NCBI RefSeq assembly: GCF_012999535.1
Contig: NZ_JABBWV010000001.1
Span: 124,001-188,000, forward strand
DNA from: Microbispora sp. H11081
Lineage (GTDB): Bacteria > Actinomycetota > Actinomycetes > Streptosporangiales > Streptosporangiaceae
Direction: 5' to 3'
Length of the DNA stretch: 64,000 nt
Below, piece by piece: positions 8,490 through 16,354 of the stretch. A model generated the notes under the pieces. It made no database searches, had not been told where the DNA came from, and worked only from the letters and a program-made list of their open reading frames with translations. How positions within the stretch are numbered: the stretch's first letter is position 1; each line of letters starts with the position of its first letter. The position numbers and the translations under genes were made by a program.

Positions 8490-9581
8490 TCACGCGGCGC
8501 TGTCCAGCACGGCGGGCTCGCGCGCGGCGACCGCGCCGGTGTCGGGCAGGGCCAGCCACCAGGGGTTGGCGCGGGCCCAGGCGACGGTCCGCGCGACGCC
8601 CTCCTCCAGCGAGGTGGCGCACCGCCAGCCGAGCACGCGGCGGGCCTTGGTGCTGTCGGGGATGCGCCGTGGCACGTCCTCGTAGGCCGAGCCGAGCGCG
8701 TGGCGGGTGTCCACCGCGTCCATCTGGTCCTGCGCGGTGGCGGCGCCGGTCAGTCTGGCCACCAGCGCGCCGGCCTCGCGGACCGTCGTCTCGACCATGC
8801 TGCCCAGGTTGAACGACTCGCCGACGGCCGCCGGGTGGTCCGCGGCCAGCAGCGTGCCGTCCACGGCGTCCTCCACGTAGGTGAAGCACCGAGTCTGCCC
8901 GCCCCTGTCGTACATGACGATGGGCCGGCCGTTGAGCGCTCGGTGGATGCTGCGGCTCAGCACGAACGCGGGGCGCTGCCGCGGGCCGTACGCGTTGAAG
9001 TAGCGGACGACCGTCGCGGGCAGGTCGTGCTGGCGGGCGAAGGCGAAGGTCAGGTGCTCGGTCAGCGCCTTCGCCGTGGAGTAGGTCCAGCGGTCGGCGG
9101 AGGTGGAGCCGAGCACGCGGTCGGCGTCCTCCGTCCACGGCACGGCGGGGTTCTTGCCGAACACCTCGCTCGTGCTGGCCACGACGACGCGGGCGCCGGC
9201 GCGGACTGCCTGCTCCAGGACGTTGCGGGTGCCCTGGAAGTTGATGTCGATGACGTCGAGGGGCCGGGCCAGGTACTGGTCCACGCCGACAACGGCGGCC
9301 AGGTGATAGACCACGTCCACCCCGGCGGTGATCGCCTTGGCGAGCCCGTCAGGATCCCGTACGTCGCCCTGCACGAGCCGGGCGTGCTCACGGGCCAGCC
9401 GCTGGTGCTCCGGCAGCGGGCCGCTGTCGAAGACGGTTACCTCGTCTCCTCTGGAGATGAGGCGGTCCACCAGGTGGCTGCCGATGAAGCCGGAGCCGCC
9501 GGTCACCACCACGCGGGCGGGACGGTGGCCCGTCCCGGGTGACGACGACAACCGGTTCGCCCTTCTTGCGTCTCTTTCCAC
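8490..9581 (-). CDS. NDP-sugar SDR, probable NDP-glucuronate decarboxylase (UXS/CalS9-like)
   Basis: A 363-aa extended short-chain dehydrogenase. It has the NAD-binding TGGSGFIGSHL, the catalytic STSEVFG and YSTAK (YxxxK) segments, and the C-terminal sugar-nucleotide region FNAYGPRQRP, TRCFTYVEDAV, FNLGSM and RRIPDSTKARRVLGW. That pattern fits UDP-xylose synthase/decarboxylase or an epimerase better than RmlB. With the nucleotide-sugar dehydrogenase at 32.4 kb it would give an NDP-4-keto-pentose or NDP-xylose, as CalS8/CalS9 do in calicheamicin. The GTG at 9581 has AAGGGA upstream. No copy of the 16-bp element precedes it; a 9-bp GC hairpin (9606-9625) does. A 4-epimerase role cannot be excluded. 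Confidence 0.72.
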   Translation of the reverse strand: MERDARRANRLSSSPGTGHRPARVVVTGGSGFIGSHLVDRLISRGDEVTVFDSGPLPEHQRLAREHARLVQGDVRDPDGLAKAITAGVDVVYHLAAVVGVDQYLARPLDVIDINFQGTRNVLEQAVRAGARVVVASTSEVFGKNPAVPWTEDADRVLGSTSADRWTYSTAKALTEHLTFAFARQHDLPATVVRYFNAYGPRQRPAFVLSRSIHRALNGRPIVMYDRGGQTRCFTYVEDAVDGTLLAADHPAAVGESFNLGSMVETTVREAGALVARLTGAATAQDQMDAVDTRHALGSAYEDVPRRIPDSTKARRVLGWRCATSLEEGVARTVAWARANPWWLALPDTGAVAAREPAVLDSAA

Positions 9582-9645
9582 GGCCGCTGATCCCTTCCGT
9601 AGACGACGCGCCCGGTCGGGCGCGTACCCGAAATGGCGCGACGGC

Positions 9646-9678
9646 CGCCCGCGACCGGCGCGGAGGCCGTCGCGGGCG
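9646..9678 (-). terminator. Terminator of the RibD-like gene
   Basis: Perfect 10-bp stem CGCCCGCGAC / GTCGCGGGCG just beyond the stop codon of the leftward reductase gene. Confidence 0.7.
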
Positions 9679-9689
9679 ACCGTGTTCTC

Positions 9690-10253
9690 CTAGTCCTCCG
9701 GCGCCTTGGGAGCCGTGGGCCGGTAGTTGAGGATGACGATGCCCGAGGCGAGCGTCCTGCTGTCGACGAGCTCCAGCGGCGAGGCGACGCCCTTGCGGTG
9801 CAGCTGTCCCTCCTCGCTGCCCACGAGGACCGGGTGGAGCCACACGTTGACCTCGTCGAGCAGGCCGTGGCTCAGCAGCGACTCGGTAAGCCGCCCCCAG
9901 CCGAAGGTCAGGATGTTCTGCCCCGGCTGCTGCTTGAGCGCGGCCACCTCGCCGGCGACGTCGGACCCGATGACGGTGGAGTTGTTCCAGTCGGCCTTCT
10001 CCAGCGTCGAGGAGACGACGTACTTGGACACGCTGTTCATCCGCTCGGCGTACCCGCTCTCGTCGGTCATCTCGGGCCACGCCTCGGCGAAGCCCTCGTA
10101 CGTGACCCGCCCGAGCAGCAGGGCGTCGCTGGCGAACAGCAGCTCGCAGGCCTGGGCCTCCGCCTCGTCGCTCCAGTAGTCCATCGACCAGAGCTCGGGG
10201 TGCTCGATGGCGCCGTCCAGCGATGTCATGACCGATGCGATGAGCTTCCTCAT
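9690..10253 (-). CDS. Dihydrofolate-reductase-like RibD C-terminal domain protein
   Basis: A 187-aa single-domain protein: MRKLIASVMTSLDGAIE at the N-terminus, LLLGRVTYEGFAEAWPE, then DVAGEVAALKQQPGQNILTF and EVNVWLHPVLVG. This is the stand-alone RibD C-terminal/DHFR-like reductase family common in actinomycete genomes, usually NADPH-binding and of unknown substrate. The ATG at 10253 has GGAGGT 6 nt before it. It lacks the cluster promoter element, and nothing ties it to enediyne chemistry, so it may be a bystander gene. Confidence 0.8.
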   Translation of the reverse strand: MRKLIASVMTSLDGAIEHPELWSMDYWSDEAEAQACELLFASDALLLGRVTYEGFAEAWPEMTDESGYAERMNSVSKYVVSSTLEKADWNNSTVIGSDVAGEVAALKQQPGQNILTFGWGRLTESLLSHGLLDEVNVWLHPVLVGSEEGQLHRKGVASPLELVDSRTLASGIVILNYRPTAPKAPED

Positions 10254-10487
10254 CCGCTGACCTCCTTCGTGTGTTCGCGGCCGTGCCCCCGCACCCTCCC
10301 ACGCGGAGGGGGTCCAGCGGTGGCGCAGGCCGGATGTGGCGCGTGACCGGATCCGGCCGCGCGGGGGACCTGGGAGAACGTTTCGACCGCAATGCCGGAG
10401 AGGCCGGTGACGGTCGCGGCTGGCGATCCGTCGGGTTCGGCGCTCTCCGGCGTTGCGGTCGTGGTCGTGCGCCCCGCTACGCGGCGG

Positions 10488-11807
10488 TCAGGCGCGGTCG
10501 GAGCCGGTGGACGCGGCGCCCACGGGCACGCCCTGCTGCACCGGGTCCGCGGTGGCCACGGGCCGCCTGGTGTCCTTCTTGAACCAGACGTTCCACAGCT
10601 TCATCACCGGGCGCTCCAGCGCGTAGTAGCTGACGGTGGACAGGATCACGCTCACCGCGAGCACGAAGGCCGTCAGCTCCCAGAAGCCGACGGTGCCCCG
10701 GAACTGGGTGGCGTCCAGCGGGTCCACCCCGAAGATGTTGCCGTTCTTCAGGTAGAACTCCTGGACCAGCACGTGCCACAGGTAGATGCCGTACGAGATG
10801 CGCCCGAGGTAGCGCATCACCGGGTTGGCCAGCACCGCCTCCATGAACCGCGACTTCGCCTCGGGCAGCGTCAGCGGCACGATGAACAGCACGCCGAAGA
10901 CGAGCACGAGGGTGTGGCCGACCAGCTCCTGGATCAGGGCGGGCCAGTCGCCCATGCCCGGGGTGCCGAAGGGCTGCGGGGCGTACGCCAGGTAGACGAC
11001 GAGCGCGGCGAGCCAGAACATGTTCGGCCGCCGGATCGCCAGCCGGTAGAGCCCGGGCACCCGGCCGGTCACCTCGGAGTAGGCGTGCAGGATGCCGAGC
11101 ACCATGCCGCAGGCGAAGGCGGTCATGTAGTAGAACGGCCAGAACCAGAACTCGTACGGACCCGTGAACGAGGGCAGGTTCGTGTAGATGATCCACGCGT
11201 AGCCGCCGGCCAGCACGAGGGCGGGCGTGATCATCATGAGCCGCATCCGCCTGGCCGGGTCGGGGCTGCGGCGCGCGAGCCGGTTGGAGGCGAGCGCGAG
11301 CAGCGGGATGGCCAGGTAGAAGGTGAGCTCGGTCGGGACGGTCCAGGTGTGCAGCAGACCGGTGAGCGGCTGGCCCTCCTGCCAGAAGAAGTGGATCGCC
11401 AGGAACGGCCGCAGCACGTCGCGGATGCCGTTGATCCCGTTGAGGTTGATGAACAGCAGCGCGACGGCCAGCATCAGCCAGTAGGCGGGCAGGATGCGGA
11501 ACGCGCGCCGGGTGAGGAACGCCGGCACGTTGGGCTTGCCGCTGCCGGCCAGGATCGCGCGGGCGAACGGCCGGTAGAGGAACAGGCCCGACAGCAGGAA
11601 GAAGGGCGGCAGACAGACCGCGAGGCCGTCCGCCAGGTATCCCCAGATGCCGTTGCCGGGCTGGTCCATGAAACTGGTGGCGCCCGCCAGCCACGCGGCG
11701 TGGAAGACGAGCACTCCCAATGCGAGGACTCCGCGTACACCCTCTAGCCGCGGAATTCGTTCACCGCTGTCGGCTCTCGCGCCGCGCGTGCTGGATGTGG
11801 CCACCAT
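10488..11807 (-). CDS. Integral-membrane acyltransferase (acyltransferase-3/OafA family) 2
   Basis: A 439-aa polytopic acyltransferase-3 protein. After a polar N-terminus come IPRLEGVRGVLALGVLVFHA (helix 1 with the conserved histidine) and PFFLLSGLFLYRPF, then about ten hydrophobic segments and a charged C-terminal tail after YYALERPVMKLW. The ATG at 11807 is chosen for its AGGAG at 8 nt; the upstream frame extension crosses the promoter element. It differs clearly in sequence from the first acyltransferase, so the two probably act on different acceptors or donors. It could O-acylate the aminosugar or an aromatic appendage; no specificity can be read. It lies downstream of the FAD monooxygenase and has its own element copy. 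Confidence 0.85.
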   Translation of the reverse strand: MVATSSTRGARADSGERIPRLEGVRGVLALGVLVFHAAWLAGATSFMDQPGNGIWGYLADGLAVCLPPFFLLSGLFLYRPFARAILAGSGKPNVPAFLTRRAFRILPAYWLMLAVALLFINLNGINGIRDVLRPFLAIHFFWQEGQPLTGLLHTWTVPTELTFYLAIPLLALASNRLARRSPDPARRMRLMMITPALVLAGGYAWIIYTNLPSFTGPYEFWFWPFYYMTAFACGMVLGILHAYSEVTGRVPGLYRLAIRRPNMFWLAALVVYLAYAPQPFGTPGMGDWPALIQELVGHTLVLVFGVLFIVPLTLPEAKSRFMEAVLANPVMRYLGRISYGIYLWHVLVQEFYLKNGNIFGVDPLDATQFRGTVGFWELTAFVLAVSVILSTVSYYALERPVMKLWNVWFKKDTRRPVATADPVQQGVPVGAASTGSDRA

Positions 11808-11883
11808 TTGCCTGCTCCTATCAGGAGTGAATCTGTTCGCAATCGTTTGGCGTTGCCAATCGACCCCCCTTGCGTCGTAATCA

Positions 11884-13290
11884 TCAGCTTCGGCCGGAAA
11901 TGCGCACATCTCCTGAAATGCTGGATTCGGTGCGGCTCTCCGCCCACCGCGGCGACGCGGCGGGCCGCGGGCGGCCGCCCTTCAGCAGGGCCCGCAGGAT
12001 CATCCCGGGGCTCATGAGCGCCTGCGGGGGGTCGACGAGCCCCGCCACGCGCATGAACGTCCTGGTCGCCAGGCCGTCTCTGGACATGGCGTTCTGCACC
12101 CTGGCCATGTAGGCGTTCATGAACCGCACCATGAGCGGGCGCTCGCCCTCGACCTCGGGGAAGCTCAGGTCGCCGCCCGCCGAGACGTTCCAGGGCACGT
12201 CGATGACGGCGGAGATGTCGCGGAAGAAGTCGAGCGGCCTGGGCTCCGTCCCCTTGCGCAGGTGCGTGCGGAGCGTGAGCGACTCGAGGGCGGCCACCGT
12301 CATGCCCTGGCCGTACACGGGGTTGAAGCTGCACGCGGCGTCGCCCATGACGAGCAGGCCGTCGGGGAAGCGGGTGAGCCGCTCGTAGTGCCTGCGGACG
12401 CTGGCCGGGTAGCGGAAGGAGACGGGGTCGTCCAGCGGTTCGGCGTCCTTGATGACGTCGTAGATGTCCGGGACCGGCAGGGACTTGACGAAGTCCATGT
12501 AGCCCTCGGGGTCGGCGGGGGCGCTGTCGCCCAGCACGCCGGTGAGGGACACCACGCACCTGCCGTCCTCGATCCTGGAGAAGAAGGCGCCGCGCGGGTG
12601 CGAGGGCGTGGAGACGGGGTTGATGGACAGGTCGCCGTTGAGGATGCTCTCGTCCCGCAGCCGGAAGTGCCGGGTGGTGTAGGTCAGGTTGATCTTGACC
12701 TTCTCCTCGGCCGGCCGCTCGTAGCCGAACTCCTCCAGCCACACCGGGGTCCGCGACCCGCGGCCTGTGGTGTCCACCACGAGGTCGGCCTCGATGGTCA
12801 CCTCTTCGCCGTCGTGGGGGCGCACCCGTGCCCCGGTCACCCTGCCGCGGTCGGGGGTGGCGACGAGCCCGGCGATGTCGTGCTCCTCCAGGAACGTGAC
12901 GTTGGGGAGCGCGGCCACCCGGGCCCTCACGTGGCTCTCCAGCACGGGCCGGGCGGCGGAGACGCAGATCAGGCCGGTGCGGGCCGGCTGGAGCCGGGCG
13001 CCGTTGAAGAACCAGCGCAGCTCGCCGAGGTCGCCGGTGGGCACGCCGGCGGCCACCGCCCCCTCGGTGAACCCGGGGAACAGCTCCTCGAGGATCTGCT
13101 GGCCCCGGGCCAGCAGTCCGTGCACGTGCCGGCCCTGCGGGACGCCGCGGCGCGCGGTCGTCACCCCGCTAAGCCGGTCCCTGTCGACGACCAGAACCTC
13201 GGCGTAGCCATCCGCGAGCACCCGCGCCGCGAGCAGACCCGCCATGCTGCCGCCGAGCACCACCGCGCGGTTTCCCACGAGACTGCTCAT
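11884..13290 (-). CDS. FAD-dependent monooxygenase, LasC/squalene-epoxidase-like
   Basis: A 468-aa class A flavoprotein. It has the FAD dinucleotide motif VVLGGSMAGLLAARVL, the characteristic RRGVPQGRHVHGLLARGQ, and the second FAD motif GDAACSFNPVYGQGMTVAALE; the middle holds DLVVDTTGRGSRTP. It lacks the WxWxIP motif of flavin halogenases. This sequence type includes polyether epoxidases. The immediately upstream gene, ending 219 nt before the ATG, is an epoxide hydrolase, which suggests (inference) that this enzyme makes the epoxide that the hydrolase opens in the enediyne core. The ATG at 13290 has GGAGGT 6 nt before it. Confidence 0.8.
   Translation of the reverse strand: MSSLVGNRAVVLGGSMAGLLAARVLADGYAEVLVVDRDRLSGVTTARRGVPQGRHVHGLLARGQQILEELFPGFTEGAVAAGVPTGDLGELRWFFNGARLQPARTGLICVSAARPVLESHVRARVAALPNVTFLEEHDIAGLVATPDRGRVTGARVRPHDGEEVTIEADLVVDTTGRGSRTPVWLEEFGYERPAEEKVKINLTYTTRHFRLRDESILNGDLSINPVSTPSHPRGAFFSRIEDGRCVVSLTGVLGDSAPADPEGYMDFVKSLPVPDIYDVIKDAEPLDDPVSFRYPASVRRHYERLTRFPDGLLVMGDAACSFNPVYGQGMTVAALESLTLRTHLRKGTEPRPLDFFRDISAVIDVPWNVSAGGDLSFPEVEGERPLMVRFMNAYMARVQNAMSRDGLATRTFMRVAGLVDPPQALMSPGMILRALLKGGRPRPAASPRWAESRTESSISGDVRISGRS
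11906..11921 (-). promoter_or_regulatory. 16-bp cluster promoter element, site 3 (acyltransferase 2)
   Basis: Reads GCATTTCAGGAGATGT towards the leftward acyltransferase, with GATGAT 20 nt on (11880-11885). It is the only copy inside a coding region: it overlaps the last codons of the FAD monooxygenase, and the -10 overlaps that gene's stop codon. Confidence 0.65.
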
Positions 13291-13382
13291 CGGGTTACCT
13301 CCCTGTGTACCGGATCGCGTAGAAAAGTGCGGCGATCCGCCGTTTCGCACCTCGTCATCGTCAGACGGCCTCGGGAAGCGGC

Positions 13383-13398
13383 GCATCTTCCGCAGTGC
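13383..13398 (-). promoter_or_regulatory. 16-bp cluster promoter element, site 4 (FAD monooxygenase)
   Basis: Reads GCACTGCGGAAGATGC towards the monooxygenase, then 20 nt, then GACGAT (13357-13362); the start codon is at 13290. It lies just past the epoxide hydrolase terminator, so the two genes are separate transcription units. Confidence 0.75.
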
Positions 13399-13444
13399 TC
13401 CGGTGCCGAGCCGGCTCACGGGGGTGTTTCCGGGCATGCCGAAG

Positions 13445-13486
13445 GGCCGGGTGGAGGGAGCCTGAGCCGGCTCCCTCCACCCGGCC
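13445..13486 (-). terminator. Terminator of the epoxide hydrolase gene
   Basis: Perfect 18-bp stem (GGCCGGGTGGAGGGAGCC and its complement) with a 6-nt loop, 24 nt past the stop codon. Confidence 0.9.
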
Positions 13487-13509
13487 GGGGTGTCTCGATC
13501 AGCGCGGCG

Positions 13510-14682
13510 TCAGGCGTTCACCGGCGCGGGCCGCAGCGAGCGCGCGAACGCCCGCACGTCGCCGACCAGCAGGCCGGGCTGCTCCAGCGCCGCGAAGTGC
13601 CCGCCGCGGTCGAACTCCGTCCAGTGCGTGATCGTCGGCAGCGCCTGCTCGGCGAAGCGGCGGATCGGGCGGGTGGCGTCCTTGGGGAAGACCGCGACCC
13701 CGACCGGCATGGCGAGCGGCCACGGCCCGCCCCACGTCTGAACGAAGGCCGCGTCGCCGTGGCTGGACTCGTAGTAGAGCTGCGCGGACGATCCCGCGGT
13801 GGCGGTGAACCAGTAGATGGACACGTTGGTCAGCAGGGCGTCGCGGTCGACCGCGTCCTCGGGGGCGTTCTCGGAGTCGGTCCACTCCTTGAACTTCTCC
13901 GCGATCCAGGCGAGCTGGCCGACCGGGGAGTCGGTGAGCCCGTAGGCGAGGGTCTGCGGACGCGTGGACTGGATCTTCTGCCAGCCGAGCCCGTCCTGCT
14001 GGAACCGGCCGCCGTGCTCCAGGCGGGTCAGCTCGTCCGCGTCCAGGTTCAGCGTCGCCGGGTCGCCGGGCGGGAACGTCACCAGCATGTTGATGTGCAC
14101 GCCGGCCACGTGCTCGGGGTCGGCGAGGCCGAGCTGCAGCGAGATCACCTTGCCCCAGTCGCCGCCCTGCGCGATGTACCGGTCGTACCCGAGGCGGTTC
14201 ATCAGCTCCGCCCACGCCCGCGCGACCCGCGGCACGTCCCAGCCGATCTGGCCGGTGGGGCCGGAGAAGCCGTAGCCGGGGATGGACGGGATCACGACGT
14301 GGAAGGCGTCGGCCGGGTCGCCCCCGTGGGCGGCCGGGTCGGTCAGCGGGCCGATGACGTCGAGGAACTCGGCGACAGAGCCGGGCCAGCCGTGCGTGAG
14401 GATGAGCGGAGTGGCGTGCGGCTCGGGCGACCGCACGTGGATGAAGTGCACATTCGCGCCGTCGATCTCGGTCACGAACTGGGGGTACTGGTTGAGCCGC
14501 CGCTCGGCCGCGCGCCAGTCGTAGCTCGTCCGCCAGTACTCGGCGAGGTCCTTGAGGTACGCCAGGGGAACGCCGCGGTCCCAGCCGACGCCCGGCAGTT
14601 CGTCCGGCCAGCGGGTGGCGGCGAGCCGCCGGTTCAGATCGTCCAGGTCGGCTTGCGGAATTTCGACACGGAATGAACGCAT
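13510..14682 (-). CDS. Epoxide hydrolase (SgcF-like)
   Basis: A 390-aa alpha/beta-hydrolase with the EHN N-terminal domain ([20 protein letters not shown]), the oxyanion-hole motif [12 protein letters not shown] and the nucleophile region [14 protein letters not shown] (aspartate in GGDWG); the C-terminal histidine lies in [13 protein letters not shown]. This matches the microsomal-type epoxide hydrolases SgcF and NcsF2, which open the epoxide of the nine-membered enediyne core to a vicinal diol. The ATG at 14682 follows AGGTG by about 5 nt. It sits as its own transcription unit between the 16-bp element and a strong terminator, upstream of the FAD monooxygenase. Confidence 0.9.
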   Translation of the reverse strand: MRSFRVEIPQADLDDLNRRLAATRWPDELPGVGWDRGVPLAYLKDLAEYWRTSYDWRAAERRLNQYPQFVTEIDGANVHFIHVRSPEPHATPLILTHGWPGSVAEFLDVIGPLTDPAAHGGDPADAFHVVIPSIPGYGFSGPTGQIGWDVPRVARAWAELMNRLGYDRYIAQGGDWGKVISLQLGLADPEHVAGVHINMLVTFPPGDPATLNLDADELTRLEHGGRFQQDGLGWQKIQSTRPQTLAYGLTDSPVGQLAWIAEKFKEWTDSENAPEDAVDRDALLTNVSIYWFTATAGSSAQLYYESSHGDAAFVQTWGGPWPLAMPVGVAVFPKDATRPIRRFAEQALPTITHWTEFDRGGHFAALEQPGLLVGDVRAFARSLRPAPVNA

Positions 14683-14809
14683 GTGTGCACCTGATTCGGT
14701 AGAAGCTGCGCTGCCTGATGCGATGCGATCTCGGCCGCCTGCGGAGTCGCTCGGGCCGCGTGAGGAGCTGTCCTCACCCCGCCATCGTCGGCCGGGGGCC
14801 CGCGGCGCC

Positions 14810-14825
14810 GCATCTCCCGCAGTGC
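14810..14825 (-). promoter_or_regulatory. 16-bp cluster promoter element, site 5 (epoxide hydrolase)
   Basis: Reads GCACTGCGGGAGATGC, then 20 nt, then GACGAT (14784-14789), 128 nt upstream of the epoxide hydrolase start. Confidence 0.75.
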
Positions 14826-14847
14826 TCCCTGCGCTCTTCGGGAAAGG

Positions 14848-14901
14848 CGAGGGCTCCCTCCCCGCCGCGCCTGGCGCGGTACGGCGGAGAGGGAGCCCTC
14901 G
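14848..14901 (-). terminator. Terminator of the serine hydrolase gene
   Basis: Perfect 13-bp stem CGAGGGCTCCCTC / GAGGGAGCCCTCG with a 28-nt loop that is itself partly paired. Between it and the gene, four copies of GGTCACCC (14921, 14948, 14962, 14977) form a short irregular direct repeat. Confidence 0.7.
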
Positions 14902-14992
14902 CGGAAGGTTCCCCGTGACCGGTCACCCGGCCGGCCACACGGTTGCCGGTCACCCGGTGCGGGTCACCCGGTTGTCGGTCACCCAGTGCGGA

Positions 14993-16105
14993 TCAAACGG
15001 GGGCGCCGGCCTTGGTGATGACCTCGGAGACCGCGGCGACGGCGGAGTAGTCGCCGGGGCTGAACCGGGTCTTGGTCAGCGCGAACGTGGTCCCGCTGGA
15101 CAGGTCCATGTCGGCGTGCGTGCCGCCCGCGCCGGGCCAGCCGAGCACGGTGGACGGGTCGGGGCCGTTCTCCACCGGACGGCCGAGGCCGAAGCCCAGC
15201 GCGTACTGCGTCGGGTGGCCGAAGATCTCGTCCACGGCGTCGACCGCGACGGCCGAGACCTCACGGAGCCGCTCGGCCGAGATCAGGCGGACGCCGTCCA
15301 CCTCGCCGAGCAGCGCGGCGTACAGCTTCGCGATCGCGCGAGCGCTGAAGGTGCCGCCGGCCGGGATGTCGGCGCCCAGGTAGTCACGCCGGTTGCACAT
15401 CTCGACGCTGAGCTGCACCGCCTTGGGGACCGCCTTGAAGTAGGTCGGCATCCACTGCTCCAGCTGGTCGAGGTCGACCGGGTCGCCCACCTGGACGAGC
15501 GGGGCCACCTTGTCCAGGTGGGAGGCGGGCACGCCGAGGAACAGCTCGTCGGCCACGCCCAGCGGGGTGGCCACCTCCTCCTTGAGCACCTGGGAGATCG
15601 GCTTGCCGGTCGCGCGCCGCACGGTCTCGCCGAGCAGCCAGCCGAAGGTCTGGGCGTGGTAACCGGTCTTGGTGCCCGGCTCCCACCACGGCTCGGCGTC
15701 GGCCAGGGCCGCCACCATCTTGTCCCAGTCGACCAGGTCGTCCGGGGTGGTGTCGGCGGGGACGCCGGGGGTGCCGAGCGTGTGGGTCAGCGCGTGCCGG
15801 ATGGTCGCCTTGTCCTTGCCCTTGGCCGCGAACTCCGGCCACACCTCGGCGATGGGCGTGTCGTAGCCGAAGACGCCCCGCTCGACGAGGACGTGCACCA
15901 CGGCCGAGGTCAGAGCCTTGCCGGCGGAGCTGCTGTAGATCAGGGTGCCGGACGTGATCGGGCTGCCGGTCGCGGCGTCGGCGCCGGCGACGGCGTCCAC
16001 CACCTGACGACCGTCCTGGTAGACCGCGACCTGCAGGCCGGTCTCGGCCCCTGACTCGACCAGCTGGTCAATGGTTTCCTGAACTTTCCGCTGGAGTTCG
16101 CTCAT
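14993..16105 (-). CDS. Serine hydrolase of the class C beta-lactamase/esterase family
   Basis: A 370-aa protein with the SxxK active site (SAGK in IYSSSAGKALTSA), a tyrosine motif GYHAQTFGWL in the YxN position, and the C-terminal WPGAGGTHADMD in place of the KTG box. There is no signal peptide, so it is cytoplasmic and not an ordinary secreted beta-lactamase. Members of this family act as esterases, amidases or transacylases (EstB, LovD types). It could trim or move an acyl group on the enediyne, but no substrate can be named. The ATG at 16105 begins MSELQRKVQETIDQ. No copy of the 16-bp element clearly points at this gene; the only one in the gap faces the other way. Confidence 0.82.
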   Translation of the reverse strand: MSELQRKVQETIDQLVESGAETGLQVAVYQDGRQVVDAVAGADAATGSPITSGTLIYSSSAGKALTSAVVHVLVERGVFGYDTPIAEVWPEFAAKGKDKATIRHALTHTLGTPGVPADTTPDDLVDWDKMVAALADAEPWWEPGTKTGYHAQTFGWLLGETVRRATGKPISQVLKEEVATPLGVADELFLGVPASHLDKVAPLVQVGDPVDLDQLEQWMPTYFKAVPKAVQLSVEMCNRRDYLGADIPAGGTFSARAIAKLYAALLGEVDGVRLISAERLREVSAVAVDAVDEIFGHPTQYALGFGLGRPVENGPDPSTVLGWPGAGGTHADMDLSSGTTFALTKTRFSPGDYSAVAAVSEVITKAGAPV

Positions 16106-16209
16106 GTCCTTTTCCCTTGTCGTCGGCCATTTCCGTCATATTTTCTCGCCCGCGGTGGCCGGACGACAACGCGTTGTCAAGACAGCGCAATCTGAGAGAA
16201 GTCCGCGCC

Positions 16210-16225
16210 GCATTTTCGGAGATGC
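16210..16225 (+). promoter_or_regulatory. 16-bp cluster promoter element, site 6 (ligase/SgcG-like operon)
   Basis: GCATTTTCGGAGATGC, 20 nt, then CACGAT (16246-16251), facing the PaaK-like ligase that starts at 16355. Confidence 0.75.
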
Positions 16226-16354
16226 GTCGCGGCGCACATCGCGATCACGATGTCACGGTAATAAGGGATTTATCGACCAGTTTCGTGGTGCCGCGCCGGC
16301 GCCTGTCGCGCCGTCACCGGAGCCGGTTGTCGACGAGGTCGTAGGGGAGGCTTG

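Noticed and set aside
11884-13290. FAD enzyme as the cluster's halogenase (SgcC3-like)
   Set aside because: The WxWxIP motif of flavin halogenases is absent; the sequence is of the LasC/monooxygenase type.
14993-16105. Beta-lactamase-like gene as an antibiotic-resistance determinant
   Set aside because: No signal peptide, no KTG box, and esterase/transacylase-type motifs; not a true beta-lactamase by sequence.
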